A stretch of DNA of 64,000 nt from Mesorhizobium sp. B2-4-15 (GCF_006658505.1 NZ_VFUZ01000008.1:176129-240128); one strand, 5' to 3'. Counted from the first letter of the stretch, positions 53,810 through 63,549 are shown. Numbers and translations are program-made. The notes: a model not told the origin generated them from the letters alone.

Positions 53810-54289
53810 ATGCCCCTGAAAGCCGACCTCGACGCCATCGACTGGAAGATTCTGCGCGAGTTGCAGGCGGACGGGCGCATGACCAATGTCGAGCTCTCGA
53901 ACCGGGTCGGCATTTCGGCGCCGCCCTGCCTGCGCCGGGTCAAGCGGCTGGAGGAAACCGGCATCATCCGCGGCTATCGGGCGTTGCTCAATGCCCCGGC
54001 GCTCGGCCTCGACGTCGTTGCGTTCTGCCTGGTCGGGCTGCACCACCAGGCCGATGCCGAGCTTCGCACCTTCGCCGAGCGCACGCGCGGCTGGCCGATC
54101 GTGCGCGATGCCTGGATGGTGTCGGGCGAATCCGATTTCCTGCTGCACTGCGTGGCAAGCGACCTCGGCGCCTTCCAGACCTTTGTCATCGAGGAACTGA
54201 CCTCGACGCCGAATGTCGACACGGTGCGCACCGCGCTCACCATCCGACGGGTCAAGGATGAAGGGCTGGTCTCGTTCGAGCGATCTTGA
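53810..54289 (+). CDS. Lrp/AsnC-family regulator
   Basis: The 159-residue protein has the AsnC-type helix-turn-helix (LDAIDWKILRELQADGRMTN, RVGISAPPCLRRVKRLEETG) and a RAM domain (about 70-150) that binds amino acids and mediates octamer formation. I prefer ATG 53810 to GTG 53777 because the HTH is then placed as in relatives. It is divergent from trxB with a 255-base gap, as in Sinorhizobium, where the same gene order is found. The regulon is unknown. Confidence 0.88.
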   Translation: MPLKADLDAIDWKILRELQADGRMTNVELSNRVGISAPPCLRRVKRLEETGIIRGYRALLNAPALGLDVVAFCLVGLHHQADAELRTFAERTRGWPIVRDAWMVSGESDFLLHCVASDLGAFQTFVIEELTSTPNVDTVRTALTIRRVKDEGLVSFERS

Positions 54290-54521
54290 GGTCAGGCGAA
54301 CGCCTGCGCGCCTGCCCCCCGCGAATTCCTGGCCTTCGCCACACCGGCGCCGCGTTGGTGTCCGACAGACGCTCATGGATCGCTCCGCCGAACTTCGCCG
54401 CTTGGTTGGTTTCTCATGCAATCCCTGGAAAAATGTATAACGGTTTTCCGCCCGGGACTGCGTAAGAACAGATAGCGCAAGCAGCGTTGTTCCGAGGACG
54501 ATCCGCCATGGGAAGGGGACC

Positions 54522-55316
54522 ATGACTCGATTTGCAAGCCCGGTCTCGGCGCTTATCATCTGCATGAACGAGGCCGATATGATCGGCCCGTGCCTGGAAA
54601 GCATCGATTTCTGCGCCGAGATCGTCATCGTCGATTCCGGTTCGACGGACGGCACCGTCGAATGCGTGCAAAGCTATATCGCCAAAGGCTACCCGATAAC
54701 GCTGCTGCACAATGACTGGCCGGGTTTTCCCCGTCAGCGGCAATTCGCGCTCGACCATGCCAATCAGCCCTGGTGTCTTTCCATCGATCCTGATGAACGC
54801 GTCGACGACCGGCTGCGGCAGTCGATCGTGGCCATCACGCAATCGACCAACGACAAGATCCACGGCTGGTACATCCGCCGCCGAGACTGGCTGAAGGGCT
54901 ACGGCTATGCGCATCGCTGGGTGCTGCACAACAGGCTGATGCGGCTTTTCCGCCGCGAAGGCGCCACCATGGATCTCACCGCGCGGGTGCATGAATCCTT
55001 TGGCGTGCCGGGCGAGACCGGCACGATCGAGGACGGTGTCCTGCTGCATCGCCGCGAAATATCGGTCGAGGACGATGTTGCCCGGGCCAACGCCTATTCC
55101 AGCCTGAAGGCCGTAACGCTGGTCGAGAAGGGCAAGAAGCCCGGCCTGGTGCGGCTGGTGCTGTCACCGCTTGGCAACTTCCTCAAATTCTACCTGGCCA
55201 AGCGCTACTTCCTCTGCGGCCGGCACGGTTTCGTCTACTCGATGTCGGTGATGATCTATTCCTTCGCCACGGAGGCCAAACTCTACGAGGCCTCGGACCG
55301 CAGCGATCCCGTGTAA
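54522..55316 (+). CDS. Family 2 glycosyltransferase, LPS core (WaaE/LgtF-like)
   Basis: The 264-residue protein is a GT2 enzyme: VSALIICMNEADMIGPCLES, the DxD-region VDSGSTDGTVE, WCLSIDPDERVDDRL, and the WaaE/LgtF-type mid-section (GWYIRRRDWLKGYGYAHRWV, RLFRREGATMDLTARVHESF). It probably adds a glucose to the first core heptose. It lies next to the heptose genes but on the opposite strand to gmhB. The start ATG 54522 has AAGGGGAC upstream. The C-terminus has a membrane-associating, aromatic-rich segment (KFYLAKRYFLCGRHGFVYS). Confidence 0.85.
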   Translation: MTRFASPVSALIICMNEADMIGPCLESIDFCAEIVIVDSGSTDGTVECVQSYIAKGYPITLLHNDWPGFPRQRQFALDHANQPWCLSIDPDERVDDRLRQSIVAITQSTNDKIHGWYIRRRDWLKGYGYAHRWVLHNRLMRLFRREGATMDLTARVHESFGVPGETGTIEDGVLLHRREISVEDDVARANAYSSLKAVTLVEKGKKPGLVRLVLSPLGNFLKFYLAKRYFLCGRHGFVYSMSVMIYSFATEAKLYEASDRSDPV

Positions 55317-55331
55317 GCCGTCAGGTTCGGA

Positions 55332-56000
55332 TCAGGATCTGTTGTCCCCGCCGAGCGTTTCGATAGCGGCGAGCAAACCGATGAGGTCGTCCCCATCATG
55401 CAGGCGCCGGATGGCGAAGCCGGGCTGAACCGCCGCCTCGCCGCCCACCAGCCAGCCTTGTGCCAAGCCGGCGCGCCGTCCCGCCTGCATGTCCGCTGGC
55501 TTGTCACCGACGATCAAAGAGCGCTGGAGATCGAGGTCGAGGCGCTTGCCCGCCTCGATCAGCATGCCCGGATTGGGCTTGCGCATCGGATGATCGGCAA
55601 TGGCGAGCGGCCCGATGCCGGCCTCGTGATAGGCACAGGCCAGAACCATGTCGACGAACACGCTCTGTTCGCGCAGCAGCTCCAGCACGCGGCGATTGAC
55701 CGCCGCGAAGACGCTCCAGTCGAAATAGCCGCGCGCGATACCGGACTGGTTGGTGACCACGACGACCGGGACACCGGCCCGGTTCGCGGCCGCTATCGCC
55801 GGCAGCATCTGCGGCCTGAGCTCGATCTCGGCCGGGTCGCTCGGATAGTCCGTGTCGACATTGATGGTTCCGTCGCGGTCGAGGAACAGCGCCGGCGTAC
55901 CTTTGGGAAAGACCTCCTTGCCGACCCGCTCGACCCACAGGCCCGGTTCGGTCAGTGGATACGGCTCCTCTCTGCCGTCAGCGTCCACTCTGTCAGCCAT
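55332..56000 (-). CDS. gmhB: D-glycero-beta-D-manno-heptose-1,7-bisphosphate 7-phosphatase
   Basis: The 222-residue HAD phosphatase carries DRDGTIN (motif I Asp nucleophile), VVVTNQSGIARGYF (motif II), CAYHEAGIGPLAIADHPMRKPNPGM (the GmhB region; relatives have several metal-binding Cys here, and only one plus His is seen) and GDKPADMQAGRRAG (motif III). It removes the 7-phosphate in ADP-heptose synthesis. The start overlaps the gmhA stop by 8 bases. It has a 30-residue N-terminal extension before the domain. Confidence 0.9.
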   Translation of the reverse strand: MADRVDADGREEPYPLTEPGLWVERVGKEVFPKGTPALFLDRDGTINVDTDYPSDPAEIELRPQMLPAIAAANRAGVPVVVVTNQSGIARGYFDWSVFAAVNRRVLELLREQSVFVDMVLACAYHEAGIGPLAIADHPMRKPNPGMLIEAGKRLDLDLQRSLIVGDKPADMQAGRRAGLAQGWLVGGEAAVQPGFAIRRLHDGDDLIGLLAAIETLGGDNRS

Positions 56001-56565
56001 TGTGCAGGCGGGCTTCCACCACCTCGCACAGATGATGGTAGAGGCACAGATGCCCCTGCTGGATGATCGGCGTCGAGGTCGAGGGCACGTTGAGCAGGAT
56101 GTCGCACAGCGGCTTGAGCTTGCCGCCCGTGTCGCCGGTCAGGCCGATCACCGTCATATCCATCATCCGCGCCTGTTCGGCGGCGGCGAGGATGCTCGGT
56201 GAATTGCCGCTGGTCGAGATCGCCAGCAGCACGCCGCCGGCCGAGCCATGCGCCTCGACCTGGCGCGAGAACACCGTGTCGAAGCCATAATCATTGCCCC
56301 AGGCCGTCAGCACCGCGGCATTGGCCGGCAATGCGATGACATTGTAGGCCTTGCGTTCCTTGAGGAAGCGGCCGACCAGCTCGCCGGCTATGTGGATGGC
56401 ATCGCTGGCCGAGCCGCCATTGCCGCAGATCAAAAACGCCTTCCCAGACGAAAGCGCCGTCACCACGGCGCTCACCGCCCGCTCCATCTCGCCGGTAAGG
56501 TCGCGCTCGACCATGGCGGTAATCGCCGCCGCCGAGCGGACCAGATAATCGTTCAGTTCGGACAT
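55993..56565 (-). CDS. gmhA: Sedoheptulose-7-phosphate isomerase
   Basis: The 190-residue SIS-domain protein makes D-glycero-D-manno-heptose 7-phosphate, the first committed step of heptose synthesis. Motifs include CGNGGSASDAIHIAGELVGRF, a mid SIS loop LAISTSGNSPSIL, and a C-terminal HLCLYHHLCEVVEARL with the zinc-binding His. ATG 56565 is 7 bases after the hldE stop, and the gene overlaps gmhB, so hldE-gmhA-gmhB form one unit. Confidence 0.94.
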   Translation of the reverse strand: MSELNDYLVRSAAAITAMVERDLTGEMERAVSAVVTALSSGKAFLICGNGGSASDAIHIAGELVGRFLKERKAYNVIALPANAAVLTAWGNDYGFDTVFSRQVEAHGSAGGVLLAISTSGNSPSILAAAEQARMMDMTVIGLTGDTGGKLKPLCDILLNVPSTSTPIIQQGHLCLYHHLCEVVEARLHNG

Positions 56566-56572
56566 GGAACCC

Positions 56573-58063
56573 TCAGTTGGTGGTGCCGGAACGCATTTTG
56601 CCAATGGTGTTGGTGGTGCTCTTGCCGGCAACGAGATCGACCAGCACGACGCGCCCGCCGGCCTTCTGCACCACATCGGCGCCAACCACGGTGTCGATCG
56701 TGTAATCCGCGCCCTTGACCAGAATGTCGGGCAGGAGCGCCTCGATCAGCGCCAGCGGTGTATCCTCATCGAACACCACGACGGCGTCGACCGAGGCAAG
56801 CGCCGCGAGCACGCAGGCGCGGTCATGCTGGTCATTGACCGGTCGTCCTGGCCCTTTCAGCCGCCGCACCGAGGCGTCGCTGTTGAGGCCGAGCACCAGC
56901 CGGTCGCACTGGCTGCGCGCCGCGTGCAGCAGGCTGACATGGCCGGCATGCAGGATATCGAAACAGCCATTGGTGAAGCCGACGCTCAGGCCCTCTTCCT
57001 TCCAGGCCGCCACCATGCGCGCGGCCGACGTGGCATCGAGGATGGCATCCTTGTGCGCGGTCGGTCCGTGCGAGCGGAACAGCGCGCCGGTCAATTCCTC
57101 GACCGTCAGCCGCGCGGTGCCGCGCTTGCCCACCACGACGCCGCCGGCCGCATTGGCGATCGAGGCGGCAGCGACAGGATCGGCGCCGGCGGCAAGCGCC
57201 AGAGCAAAGGTCGCGATCACGGTGTCGCCGGCACCTGAAACGTCGAACACTTCGCGCGCCTGGGTGGCGATGTGGCGCGCTTCGGTGGGGCCGACCACGC
57301 TCATGCCCTTTTCGCTGCGGGTGGCGACGACGAAGTCGAGGCCATGCGCTGAAATCAGTTCGCGGGCGGCCTCGACGATCTCGTCATCGGCGAACACCGC
57401 ATGGCCGACGGCCTCGCCAAGCTCCTTGCGGTTGGGGGTGATGGCGGTCGCCCCGGCATAGCGCGCATAGTCGCGGCCCTTGGGATCGACCAGCACCGGT
57501 TTTCCCGCCGCGCGGCAGATGGCGATCAGTTCGGCGGCGACGCCGTCGAGCAGGATGCCCTTGCCGTAATCGGACAGGATGACGATGTCGGCCTCGTCGA
57601 GTGCCGCGCGAAAATGCCGGATCAGCCCCGCCCGCTCAATGCTGTCGAGCGGCTTGACCTCTTCCTCGTCGAAGCGCAGCACCTGCTGGTTGAGCGCGCT
57701 GAAGCGGCTCTTGGACGAGGTCATGCGGCCGCGCTGCTGCGCCAGGCCCGCCGTGTCGGCGCCAAGCGCGCCGAGCATCCGCACCAGGCTGTCGCCGGCA
57801 GCGTCCGTGCCGATCACAGAAACCGGAATGGCACGCGCGCCAAGCGAAACGATGTTGGCCACGACGTTGCCGGCGCCGCCCATGGCCGAGGTTTCGCCGC
57901 GCCCGTGCAGCACGGGGATCGGCGCCTCCGGCGAAATCCGCTCGATGATCCCATTGACGAAACGGTCGAGGATGATGTCGCCGACCACCAGCACGGCGAC
58001 GTCGCCAAAGCGCGCAATGGCGCGGTGCAGTGGTTCGGGAGAAGGCGGATTGTGCTTGATCAT
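56573..58063 (-). CDS. hldE: Bifunctional heptose kinase/adenylyltransferase
   Basis: The 496-residue protein fuses a PfkB-type kinase (residues 1-~330: VVGDIILDRFVNG, GGAGNVVANIVSLGA, VFDVSGAGDTVIATFALA) to a nucleotidyltransferase (about 350-496: GFTNGCFDILHAGHVSLLH, KGPGRPVNDQHDRA). It phosphorylates heptose-7-P at C1 and later adds AMP. It heads the hldE-gmhA-gmhB operon. A single fused gene is the usual form. Confidence 0.95.
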   Translation of the reverse strand: MIKHNPPSPEPLHRAIARFGDVAVLVVGDIILDRFVNGIIERISPEAPIPVLHGRGETSAMGGAGNVVANIVSLGARAIPVSVIGTDAAGDSLVRMLGALGADTAGLAQQRGRMTSSKSRFSALNQQVLRFDEEEVKPLDSIERAGLIRHFRAALDEADIVILSDYGKGILLDGVAAELIAICRAAGKPVLVDPKGRDYARYAGATAITPNRKELGEAVGHAVFADDEIVEAARELISAHGLDFVVATRSEKGMSVVGPTEARHIATQAREVFDVSGAGDTVIATFALALAAGADPVAAASIANAAGGVVVGKRGTARLTVEELTGALFRSHGPTAHKDAILDATSAARMVAAWKEEGLSVGFTNGCFDILHAGHVSLLHAARSQCDRLVLGLNSDASVRRLKGPGRPVNDQHDRACVLAALASVDAVVVFDEDTPLALIEALLPDILVKGADYTIDTVVGADVVQKAGGRVVLVDLVAGKSTTNTIGKMRSGTTN

Positions 58064-58180
58064 GTCACTGGCAACGCGCTGGGAAAACCGTCTCTGGACT
58101 ATATGGGGTCGGTTGGCGGGACCGATCGTTCGTGCCTGCCGATATACCGCAATTCGAGCCGGCGCAACGGCGGCGCCGTG

Positions 58181-58813
58181 TCAGCTCTTCTGCAGGGCAA
58201 CGTGAACGCCGAGCCCGACCAGCACAGCGCCGCCCGCCCGCTGCATCAGCCGTTGCGCCCGGCTCGAACGCCGCAGCCGGCCGATCACGAGACCAGCCAG
58301 GAAGACGCAGACGATGTCGGCCGAGGAGAACATCAGGTTGACGATGGTGCCGAGCACGACGAATTGCAGCCAGACCGGAAACGCCGCGGAGGCATCTATG
58401 AACTGCGGCAGGAACGCCATGAAGAAGATCGCGGTCTTGGGATTGAGCACCTCGACGGTGATGCTCTCGAAGAAGGCGCGGCGAGCCGACTTGCGCTCGA
58501 TGACGGGCAACGCCGCGTCACCCTCCCCGCGCTTGCGAAACAGCGAGACACCGAGCCAGATCAGGTAGAGCGCACCGACCAGCTTGACCGCCATGTAAAG
58601 CGGCGGCACGGCGTGGAACAGCACCGACAGGCCGGCAGCAGCGGCAAAGACGTGCACATAGCCGCCCAGATGAATGCCGAGCGCCGCCGTCAGCCCCGAC
58701 CAGCGCCCGCGCGCCATGGTCTGCGCGGCCGCGTAGAGCATGGCCGGACCGGGAATATAGGCGAAGATCGCCGTGGTGGCGAAAAACGCGATGAGCAGTT
58801 CGGTCGACGGCAT
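58181..58813 (-). CDS. LysE-family exporter
   Basis: The 210-residue membrane protein has the LysE signature early (IAFFATTAIFAYIPGPAMLY) and the mid-region ITVEVLNPKTAIFFMAFLPQ, with about six helices. The substrate is not known. ATG 58813 is chosen because the upstream frame is hydrophilic and non-homologous. It lies between the hldE unit (117 bases) and a toxin-antitoxin pair; no regulator is adjacent. It is the second LysE-family protein in the window (the first at 13087). Confidence 0.85.
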   Translation of the reverse strand: MPSTELLIAFFATTAIFAYIPGPAMLYAAAQTMARGRWSGLTAALGIHLGGYVHVFAAAAGLSVLFHAVPPLYMAVKLVGALYLIWLGVSLFRKRGEGDAALPVIERKSARRAFFESITVEVLNPKTAIFFMAFLPQFIDASAAFPVWLQFVVLGTIVNLMFSSADIVCVFLAGLVIGRLRRSSRAQRLMQRAGGAVLVGLGVHVALQKS

Positions 58814-58856
58814 TCTGTTGTCCCTTATGATCCTGCCCTGTCCGATTGCAGACCTT

Positions 58857-59270
58857 TCAGTCAGCCCGTGGGATGGCTTTGGATTGGCCTGCGCGAACAG
58901 CCGCAATGAAAGCCGATATGACTTTTTTGTGGAACGACGGACTGAATGCGCCGATACGCGCACCCGGTTCGAAATAGGCCGACGATTCCAGAATATCGTG
59001 GTTGTACTCGTCGACTATGACCCAAAGGGGGATAGGGTCAAGGCCGGCGCGGCGGCGTTCAATTTCCGGAACGCCAGCGGCGATGCGATCACGGCCCGGC
59101 TGCGTGGAGGTGATGGCAAGGATGAAAAGGTTCGTGCCTCCGGCTTTTCCGGGAAGAACGGCGACAAAGGCGACAGGCCTCGTCTTGCGGCCTTCGGTCT
59201 CGACGTCTCCATGTTGGCGATGCCACAGATATGGATATCGCCAGGCGTCCGCGGCGACCGGTTTAGTCAC
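58857..59270 (-). CDS. PemK/MazF-like toxin
   Basis: The 137-residue protein resembles the rhizobial PemK-like group: AWRYPYLWHRQ at the start, RKTRPVAFVAVLPG, LFILAITSTQPGRD, GVPEIERRRAGLDPIPLWVI, VDEYNHDI and a C-terminal helix (FHKKVISAFIAAVRAG). It probably cuts RNA. The 5' end overlaps the antitoxin gene by 8 bases, antitoxin first. Its sequence is clearly more divergent from MazF than the classic members, so activity is inferred. Confidence 0.72.
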   Translation of the reverse strand: MTKPVAADAWRYPYLWHRQHGDVETEGRKTRPVAFVAVLPGKAGGTNLFILAITSTQPGRDRIAAGVPEIERRRAGLDPIPLWVIVDEYNHDILESSAYFEPGARIGAFSPSFHKKVISAFIAAVRAGQSKAIPRAD

Positions 59271-59499
59271 CGTTCAGTTCCGCGGCGTACTCCTCCAGCA
59301 TCTCGACATGTTCCAGCGGTGCATCCTCCGCCGCGTAGGCGCGACGGCTATCGGTGCCGAAGCGCGCTTCGTAGGTCTCGATGCTCATCAGGACGTATCT
59401 CGGCTTGTTGTGGCGAGTGATGGAGACCGGCTGCTGGCTGGCAGCCGCGAGCACGTCGCCGAGATTCTGTTTCAGATCAGTCGATGTATAGTGTTTCAT
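59263..59499 (-). CDS. Phd/YefM-family antitoxin
   Basis: The 78-residue protein starts MKHYTSTDLKQNLGDVLAAA and continues PVSITRHNKPRYVLMSIETY, the Phd/YefM DNA-binding fold, followed by an acidic toxin-binding tail (EHVEMLEEYAAELNGD). It should neutralise the PemK-like toxin downstream and repress the shared promoter. Repeated CAAAA/GACAA motifs (TAGACAAAATGGACAAAACA, 59521-59545) just upstream of its start could be its operator. Confidence 0.88.
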   Translation of the reverse strand: MKHYTSTDLKQNLGDVLAAASQQPVSITRHNKPRYVLMSIETYEARFGTDSRRAYAAEDAPLEHVEMLEEYAAELNGD

Positions 59500-59520
59500 T
59501 GGACACTCCGTTTTGCCATA

Positions 59521-59547
59521 ATAGACAAAATGGACAAAACAGACAAG
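59521..59547. promoter_or_regulatory. Direct GACAAAA repeats upstream of the antitoxin
   Basis: TAGACAAAA, TGGACAAAA and CAGACAAG follow each other at 9-base steps on the + strand, 22 bases upstream of the antitoxin start. A helical-phase array is likely to bind the Phd-type repressor. It also lies in the hldD leader side. Confidence 0.45.
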
Positions 59548-59641
59548 CCTGAACGGGCGAGCCCGAGCGACCGCCTGCTTTGTCGACAGCCCGGCTGGCC
59601 TCGCTTATAAGGACCGGAATCGCAAGCAACCAGAGGCCTTC

Positions 59642-60592
59642 ATGATCATCGTCACGGGCGGCGCCGGCATGATCGGCTCAAACATCGTCGCCGCGCTCAA
59701 CGTCGAAGGCCATGACGACATCGTCGTCGTCGACGACCTCACCGACGGCCACAAGATCGCCAACCTCGCCGATCTCAAAATCGCCGACTACCTCGACAAG
59801 GACGATTTCCTGCCCCGCATCGAGGCCGGATCGCTCGGCCGCATCGAGGCCGTCTTCCACCAGGGCGCCTGCTCGACCACCACCGAATGGAACGGCAAGT
59901 TCATGATGGAGGTCAACTACGCCTATTCGAAGCGGCTGCTGCATGCCTGCCAGACGCTGCGCGTGCCCTTCCTCTACGCCTCTTCCGCGTCCGTCTATGG
60001 CGGCGGTTCCGAATTTCGCGAGGAGCCGGCGCTGGAGCGGCCGCTCAACGTCTATGCCTATTCGAAGAAACTGTTCGACGACTATGTCAGGCGCACCGCC
60101 TTCGACACCGACCATTCGCAGGTCGCGGGCCTGCGCTACTTCAACGTCTATGGCCCACGCGAGGCGCACAAGGGCGCCATGGCCTCGGTCGCCTTTCATC
60201 TGTTCAACCAGGTCGAGCGGGGCGAGAACCCGAAACTGTTCGGCGCCTATGATGGCTTCGGACCGGGCGAGCAGAGCCGCGACTTCATCCATGTCGGCGA
60301 CGTCGCCGATGTCAATCTGTGGCTGTGGAAGCGCGGCTCGAGCGGCATCTTCAACTGCGGCACCGGCCGCGCCCAGCCCTTCCGCGCCATCGCCGAAACG
60401 GTGATCGACACGCTGGGCAAAGGCGAGATCGAGTTCATCGAATTCCCCGACCACCTCAAGGGCAGCTACCAGAGCTTTACGCAAGCTGATATGTCCCGTG
60501 TGCGCGCGGCCGGTTATAACGGTCAATTCCGGAGCGTCGAAACTGGCGTCAGAGACTATGTCGAATGGCTGAAAGCCCAACGATCCTCGTGA
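59642..60592 (+). CDS. hldD: ADP-L-glycero-D-manno-heptose 6-epimerase
   Basis: The 316-residue SDR-type epimerase starts [20 protein letters not shown] and has [28 protein letters not shown] and the catalytic YAYSKK. It converts ADP-D-glycero- to ADP-L-glycero-manno-heptose, the last step of the pathway whose first steps are hldE/gmhA/gmhB. It overlaps waaF by 28 bases, so hldD-waaF-waaC are one operon. Confidence 0.95.
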   Translation: MIIVTGGAGMIGSNIVAALNVEGHDDIVVVDDLTDGHKIANLADLKIADYLDKDDFLPRIEAGSLGRIEAVFHQGACSTTTEWNGKFMMEVNYAYSKRLLHACQTLRVPFLYASSASVYGGGSEFREEPALERPLNVYAYSKKLFDDYVRRTAFDTDHSQVAGLRYFNVYGPREAHKGAMASVAFHLFNQVERGENPKLFGAYDGFGPGEQSRDFIHVGDVADVNLWLWKRGSSGIFNCGTGRAQPFRAIAETVIDTLGKGEIEFIEFPDHLKGSYQSFTQADMSRVRAAGYNGQFRSVETGVRDYVEWLKAQRSS

Positions 60593-61572
60593 TCGGCCCA
60601 CGCTGGGTGGGCGATATGGTGATGGCGCAGTGCCTGTTCTCGGCGCTGAAGGAGCTCCATCCCAACGCCGCGATCGACGTGCTGGCGCCCGCCTGGGCTG
60701 CCCCGCTGGTCAAGCGCATGCCTGAAATACGCCAGCAGATCGACTTTCCGCTAAAGCCCGGCGCGCTCGAATTCACCCATCGCCGCCGTTTCGGCCGCCT
60801 GCTGCGCGGCCGCTACGACATGGCTTATATCCTGCCGGGCAGCTGGAAATCGGCGCTGATCCCGTTCTTTGCCCGCATTCCGCGCCGTTTCGGCCATCTG
60901 CGTGAAATGCGCTATGGGCTGCTGACCGACATCGTGCCGCTGCCCGATGCCGTGAAACGGCGCACCGCGCAGGCCTATTTCGGCCTCGCCCAGGGCGGCA
61001 CTTTCCGCGCGCCCCGGCTGACCATGGATGCGCAAAACCAGGCTGTCCTGCTCGACCGTTTCGGACTGGCGCCACAGAAATTCGTGGCCCTCATGCCCGG
61101 CGCCGAGTTCGGCCCGGCAAAGCGCTGGCCGAGCGAAAGCTATGCCGGGCTTGCCCGCGAATTCATGGGCAAGGGCTTCAAAGTCGCCCTGTTCGGTTCG
61201 AAGAACGATCGCGAGGTGACGGCGGAGATCGCGGCCCTCGCGCCTGGCGTCGTCGACCTCGCAGGCCAGACGCGGCTGGAAGACGCCATCGATCTGATCG
61301 CCGCCGCCAGGCTGGCCGTCTCCAACGACAGCGGCCTGATGCATGTCGCCGCGGCTGTCGGCACCTCCATCGTTGCGGTCTATGGTTCGACCTCACCTGA
61401 AAACACGCCGCCACTGGCGGAGCGCCGCGAACTGGTCTGGCTCGGCCTGTCCTGCTCGCCCTGCCACCGCAAGGTCTGCCCGCTCGGCCATCTCAATTGC
61501 CTCAAGACATTGGAAGTCGGGCAGGTTGCGGCGGCGGCGGACCGGCTGCTGGAACTTCCGGCAGCGGCATGA
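60565..61572 (+). CDS. waaF: LPS heptosyltransferase II
   Basis: The 335-residue GT9 enzyme adds the second heptose to the inner core. It contains the family marks [74 protein letters not shown] and [20 protein letters not shown]. The start lies inside the 3' end of hldD and the stop overlaps the waaC start (ATGA), so the three genes are tightly coupled. It acts at the cytosolic face of the inner membrane. Confidence 0.95.
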   Translation: MAESPTILVIGPRWVGDMVMAQCLFSALKELHPNAAIDVLAPAWAAPLVKRMPEIRQQIDFPLKPGALEFTHRRRFGRLLRGRYDMAYILPGSWKSALIPFFARIPRRFGHLREMRYGLLTDIVPLPDAVKRRTAQAYFGLAQGGTFRAPRLTMDAQNQAVLLDRFGLAPQKFVALMPGAEFGPAKRWPSESYAGLAREFMGKGFKVALFGSKNDREVTAEIAALAPGVVDLAGQTRLEDAIDLIAAARLAVSNDSGLMHVAAAVGTSIVAVYGSTSPENTPPLAERRELVWLGLSCSPCHRKVCPLGHLNCLKTLEVGQVAAAADRLLELPAAA

Positions 61573-62549
61573 AGGTGCTCATCGTCAAGACATCGTCCAT
61601 GGGCGATGTCATCCACACATTTCCGGCCGTCGAGGATGCCAGCCTCGTCAGGCCGGACATATCCTTCGACTGGTGCGTCGAGGAGGCGTTCGCCGGCATC
61701 GTGGCGCTCCATCCGGCGATCGGCAGGATCCACACGGTCGCCATCCGGCGCTGGCGCAAGGCACTGTTCAATGGCGGCACCTGGCGCGAGGCGGCCGCCC
61801 TGCGCCGAACCTTGCGGTCATGCCACTATGACCTGGTCATCGATGCACAGGGCCTGCTGAAATCGGCGCTTGTGGCGCGGCAGGCCGGCGCGCCGATCGC
61901 CGGCTTCGACCGGTCGAGCGCGCGCGAACCTTCGGCGACGCTGTTTTATGACGTCACCTATAGTGTGCCCCGCGACCTGCACGCCATCGAGCGGACAAGG
62001 CGGCTGTTCGGACTGGCGCTTGGCTACCAGCCCGATCTTTCGACGCTCAATTCCGGCATTGTGCCGCCGGCTGGCACGATCGCCAACATCCGCGGCAAGA
62101 CCGCCTTCCTGCTGCACGGGACCAGCCGGGAGGACAAGAAATGGCCGGTCGAAGACTGGATCGGAACCGCCCGGCTGCTGGTCGACCGGGGCATGACGCC
62201 TGTCACCACCTGGTCGAATGAGCGCGAGAAGATTGTGGCCGAAGCGATCGGCAAGGCCGCGCCGTCCACGGTCGTGGTGCCGAAGTCACCGCTGGCCGAC
62301 ATCGCCGCCATCCTCGGCCGCTCGACGCTGGTGATCGGCGCCGACACCGGGCTTACACACCTCGCCAGCGGCTTCGGACTGCCGACAGTCGCGGTGTTCC
62401 TGGCGACGGAGCCGGGTTTGACCGGCCCGCGCGGGCCGTATGCGTCGACACTGCTGGCCGCGCCCGGTGGTCGTGTTGTACCAGCGGAGGTGATAGCGGA
62501 GGCGGAGAGATTGATGGAGCTTAGCCAGGCAAATATCGGCGAAGATTGA
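61569..62549 (+). CDS. waaC: LPS heptosyltransferase I
   Basis: The 326-residue GT9 enzyme adds the first heptose to Kdo of lipid A. Family marks are VLIVKTSSMGDVIHTFPAVE, DAQGLLKSALVARQAGAPIA, FLLHGTSREDKKWPVEDWIG and IGADTGLTHLASGFGLPTVA. ATG 61569 overlaps the waaF stop by 4 bases. It is the last gene of hldD-waaF-waaC, followed by repeat sequence. Confidence 0.95.
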   Translation: MKVLIVKTSSMGDVIHTFPAVEDASLVRPDISFDWCVEEAFAGIVALHPAIGRIHTVAIRRWRKALFNGGTWREAAALRRTLRSCHYDLVIDAQGLLKSALVARQAGAPIAGFDRSSAREPSATLFYDVTYSVPRDLHAIERTRRLFGLALGYQPDLSTLNSGIVPPAGTIANIRGKTAFLLHGTSREDKKWPVEDWIGTARLLVDRGMTPVTTWSNEREKIVAEAIGKAAPSTVVVPKSPLADIAAILGRSTLVIGADTGLTHLASGFGLPTVAVFLATEPGLTGPRGPYASTLLAAPGGRVVPAEVIAEAERLMELSQANIGED

Positions 62550-62579
62550 TTTTTCGATCGAAACAGTCGGAAAGTCGGC

Positions 62580-62762
62580 GCTGCCCCTCATCCGGCTGCC
62601 GCCACCTTCTCCCGTATAGTGACCGGGAGAAGGGGCTGACCGCGACCTCGGCTTAATATTCTGCAACGTTTCTGTTTGGCGAAACCATCGATGACAGCGG
62701 CCTTCTCCCCGTCACTATACGGGGAGAAGTGCCCGGCAGGGCGATGAGAGGCAGCGCCGACC
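62580..62762. repeat. Dispersed GC-rich inverted repeat pair (GGAGAAGG type)
   Basis: CTTCTCCC/GGGAGAAG units on both sides (CACCTTCTCCCGTATAGTGA, TCACTATACGGGGAGAAGTG) are flanked by GCGCTGCCCCTCATCCGGC and GATGAGAGGCAGCGC. The whole block is an imperfect 180-base inverted repeat, related to the unit after carB. Confidence 0.7.
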
Positions 62763-62806
62763 TTGGCTTGAAGTGCGGACAGTACGAAACCGCCCCGTCA
62801 AACTCC

Positions 62807-63280
62807 CTAAATAAACTGCACCTGGACGATCTCATAGCCGCGCGCACCACCTGGCGCGTTGACCTCGATGGCGTCGCCGACTTCCTTGCCGATGAGCGCC
62901 CGCGCGATCGGCGAGGAGATCGAGATGCGGCCGGACTTCACGTCGGCTTCCTGGTCGCCGACGATCTGGTAGGTCTTCTTTTCCTCGGTGTCCTCATCGA
63001 CCAGCACGACGGTGGCGCCGAACTTGACCTTGTCGCCGCTGAGCTTGGTGACGTCGATCACCTCGGCGCGCGCGATCAGGTCCTCGAGTTCGTTGACGCG
63101 GCCCTCATTGAGGCTCTGTGCCTCCTTGGCGGCATGATATTCGGCATTTTCGGACAGGTCGCCATGCGAGCGCGCCTCGGAGATCGCCTCGATGATGCGC
63201 GGCCGCTCTTCCTGCTGGCGCCAACGCAGTTCTTCCTTCAATGACGCGAACCCCTCGCCTGTCATCGGGACCTTGTTCAT
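62807..63280 (-). CDS. greA: Transcription elongation factor GreA
   Basis: The 157-residue protein has the N-terminal coiled coil that enters the RNA polymerase channel ([40 protein letters not shown], with the acidic tip Asp-Leu-Ser-Glu) and the C-terminal FKBP-like domain ([20 protein letters not shown]). It rescues backtracked RNA polymerase by stimulating transcript cleavage. ATG 63280 starts [20 protein letters not shown]. It stands alone. Confidence 0.97.
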   Translation of the reverse strand: MNKVPMTGEGFASLKEELRWRQQEERPRIIEAISEARSHGDLSENAEYHAAKEAQSLNEGRVNELEDLIARAEVIDVTKLSGDKVKFGATVVLVDEDTEEKKTYQIVGDQEADVKSGRISISSPIARALIGKEVGDAIEVNAPGGARGYEIVQVQFI

Positions 63281-63501
63281 AATGCCTGACCTTTCTGCCG
63301 CCGCCCCCGCGTTTCGGGGGAAGCCTTGTCGTTGGGTACAAAAAGAAAACGGTCCGGCAGCCTCGGGCTAACGGAACCGTTTCACCGCAATTTCCCCCAA
63401 TATAGCAATCTTCGCGGGTTTTTCACGCCCAAAAAAGCGGTTTTGCAAAAATCGTCACCGCTTTCGCGAGCCGGGCGGCGGCGAGGCAAGGCGGCGACAA
63501 A

Positions 63502-63529
63502 AAGCGGCCGCGATCGATCGCGGCCGCTT
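63502..63529 (-). terminator. Rho-independent terminator of the TPR gene
   Basis: AAGCGGCCGCGATC/GATCGCGGCCGCTT is a perfect palindrome of 28 bases, followed on the minus strand by a T-run (CTTTTTGTCG). It ends 20 bases after the TPR gene stop. Confidence 0.85.
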
Positions 63530-63549
63530 CGAGACCCTTGGACGCCAGG

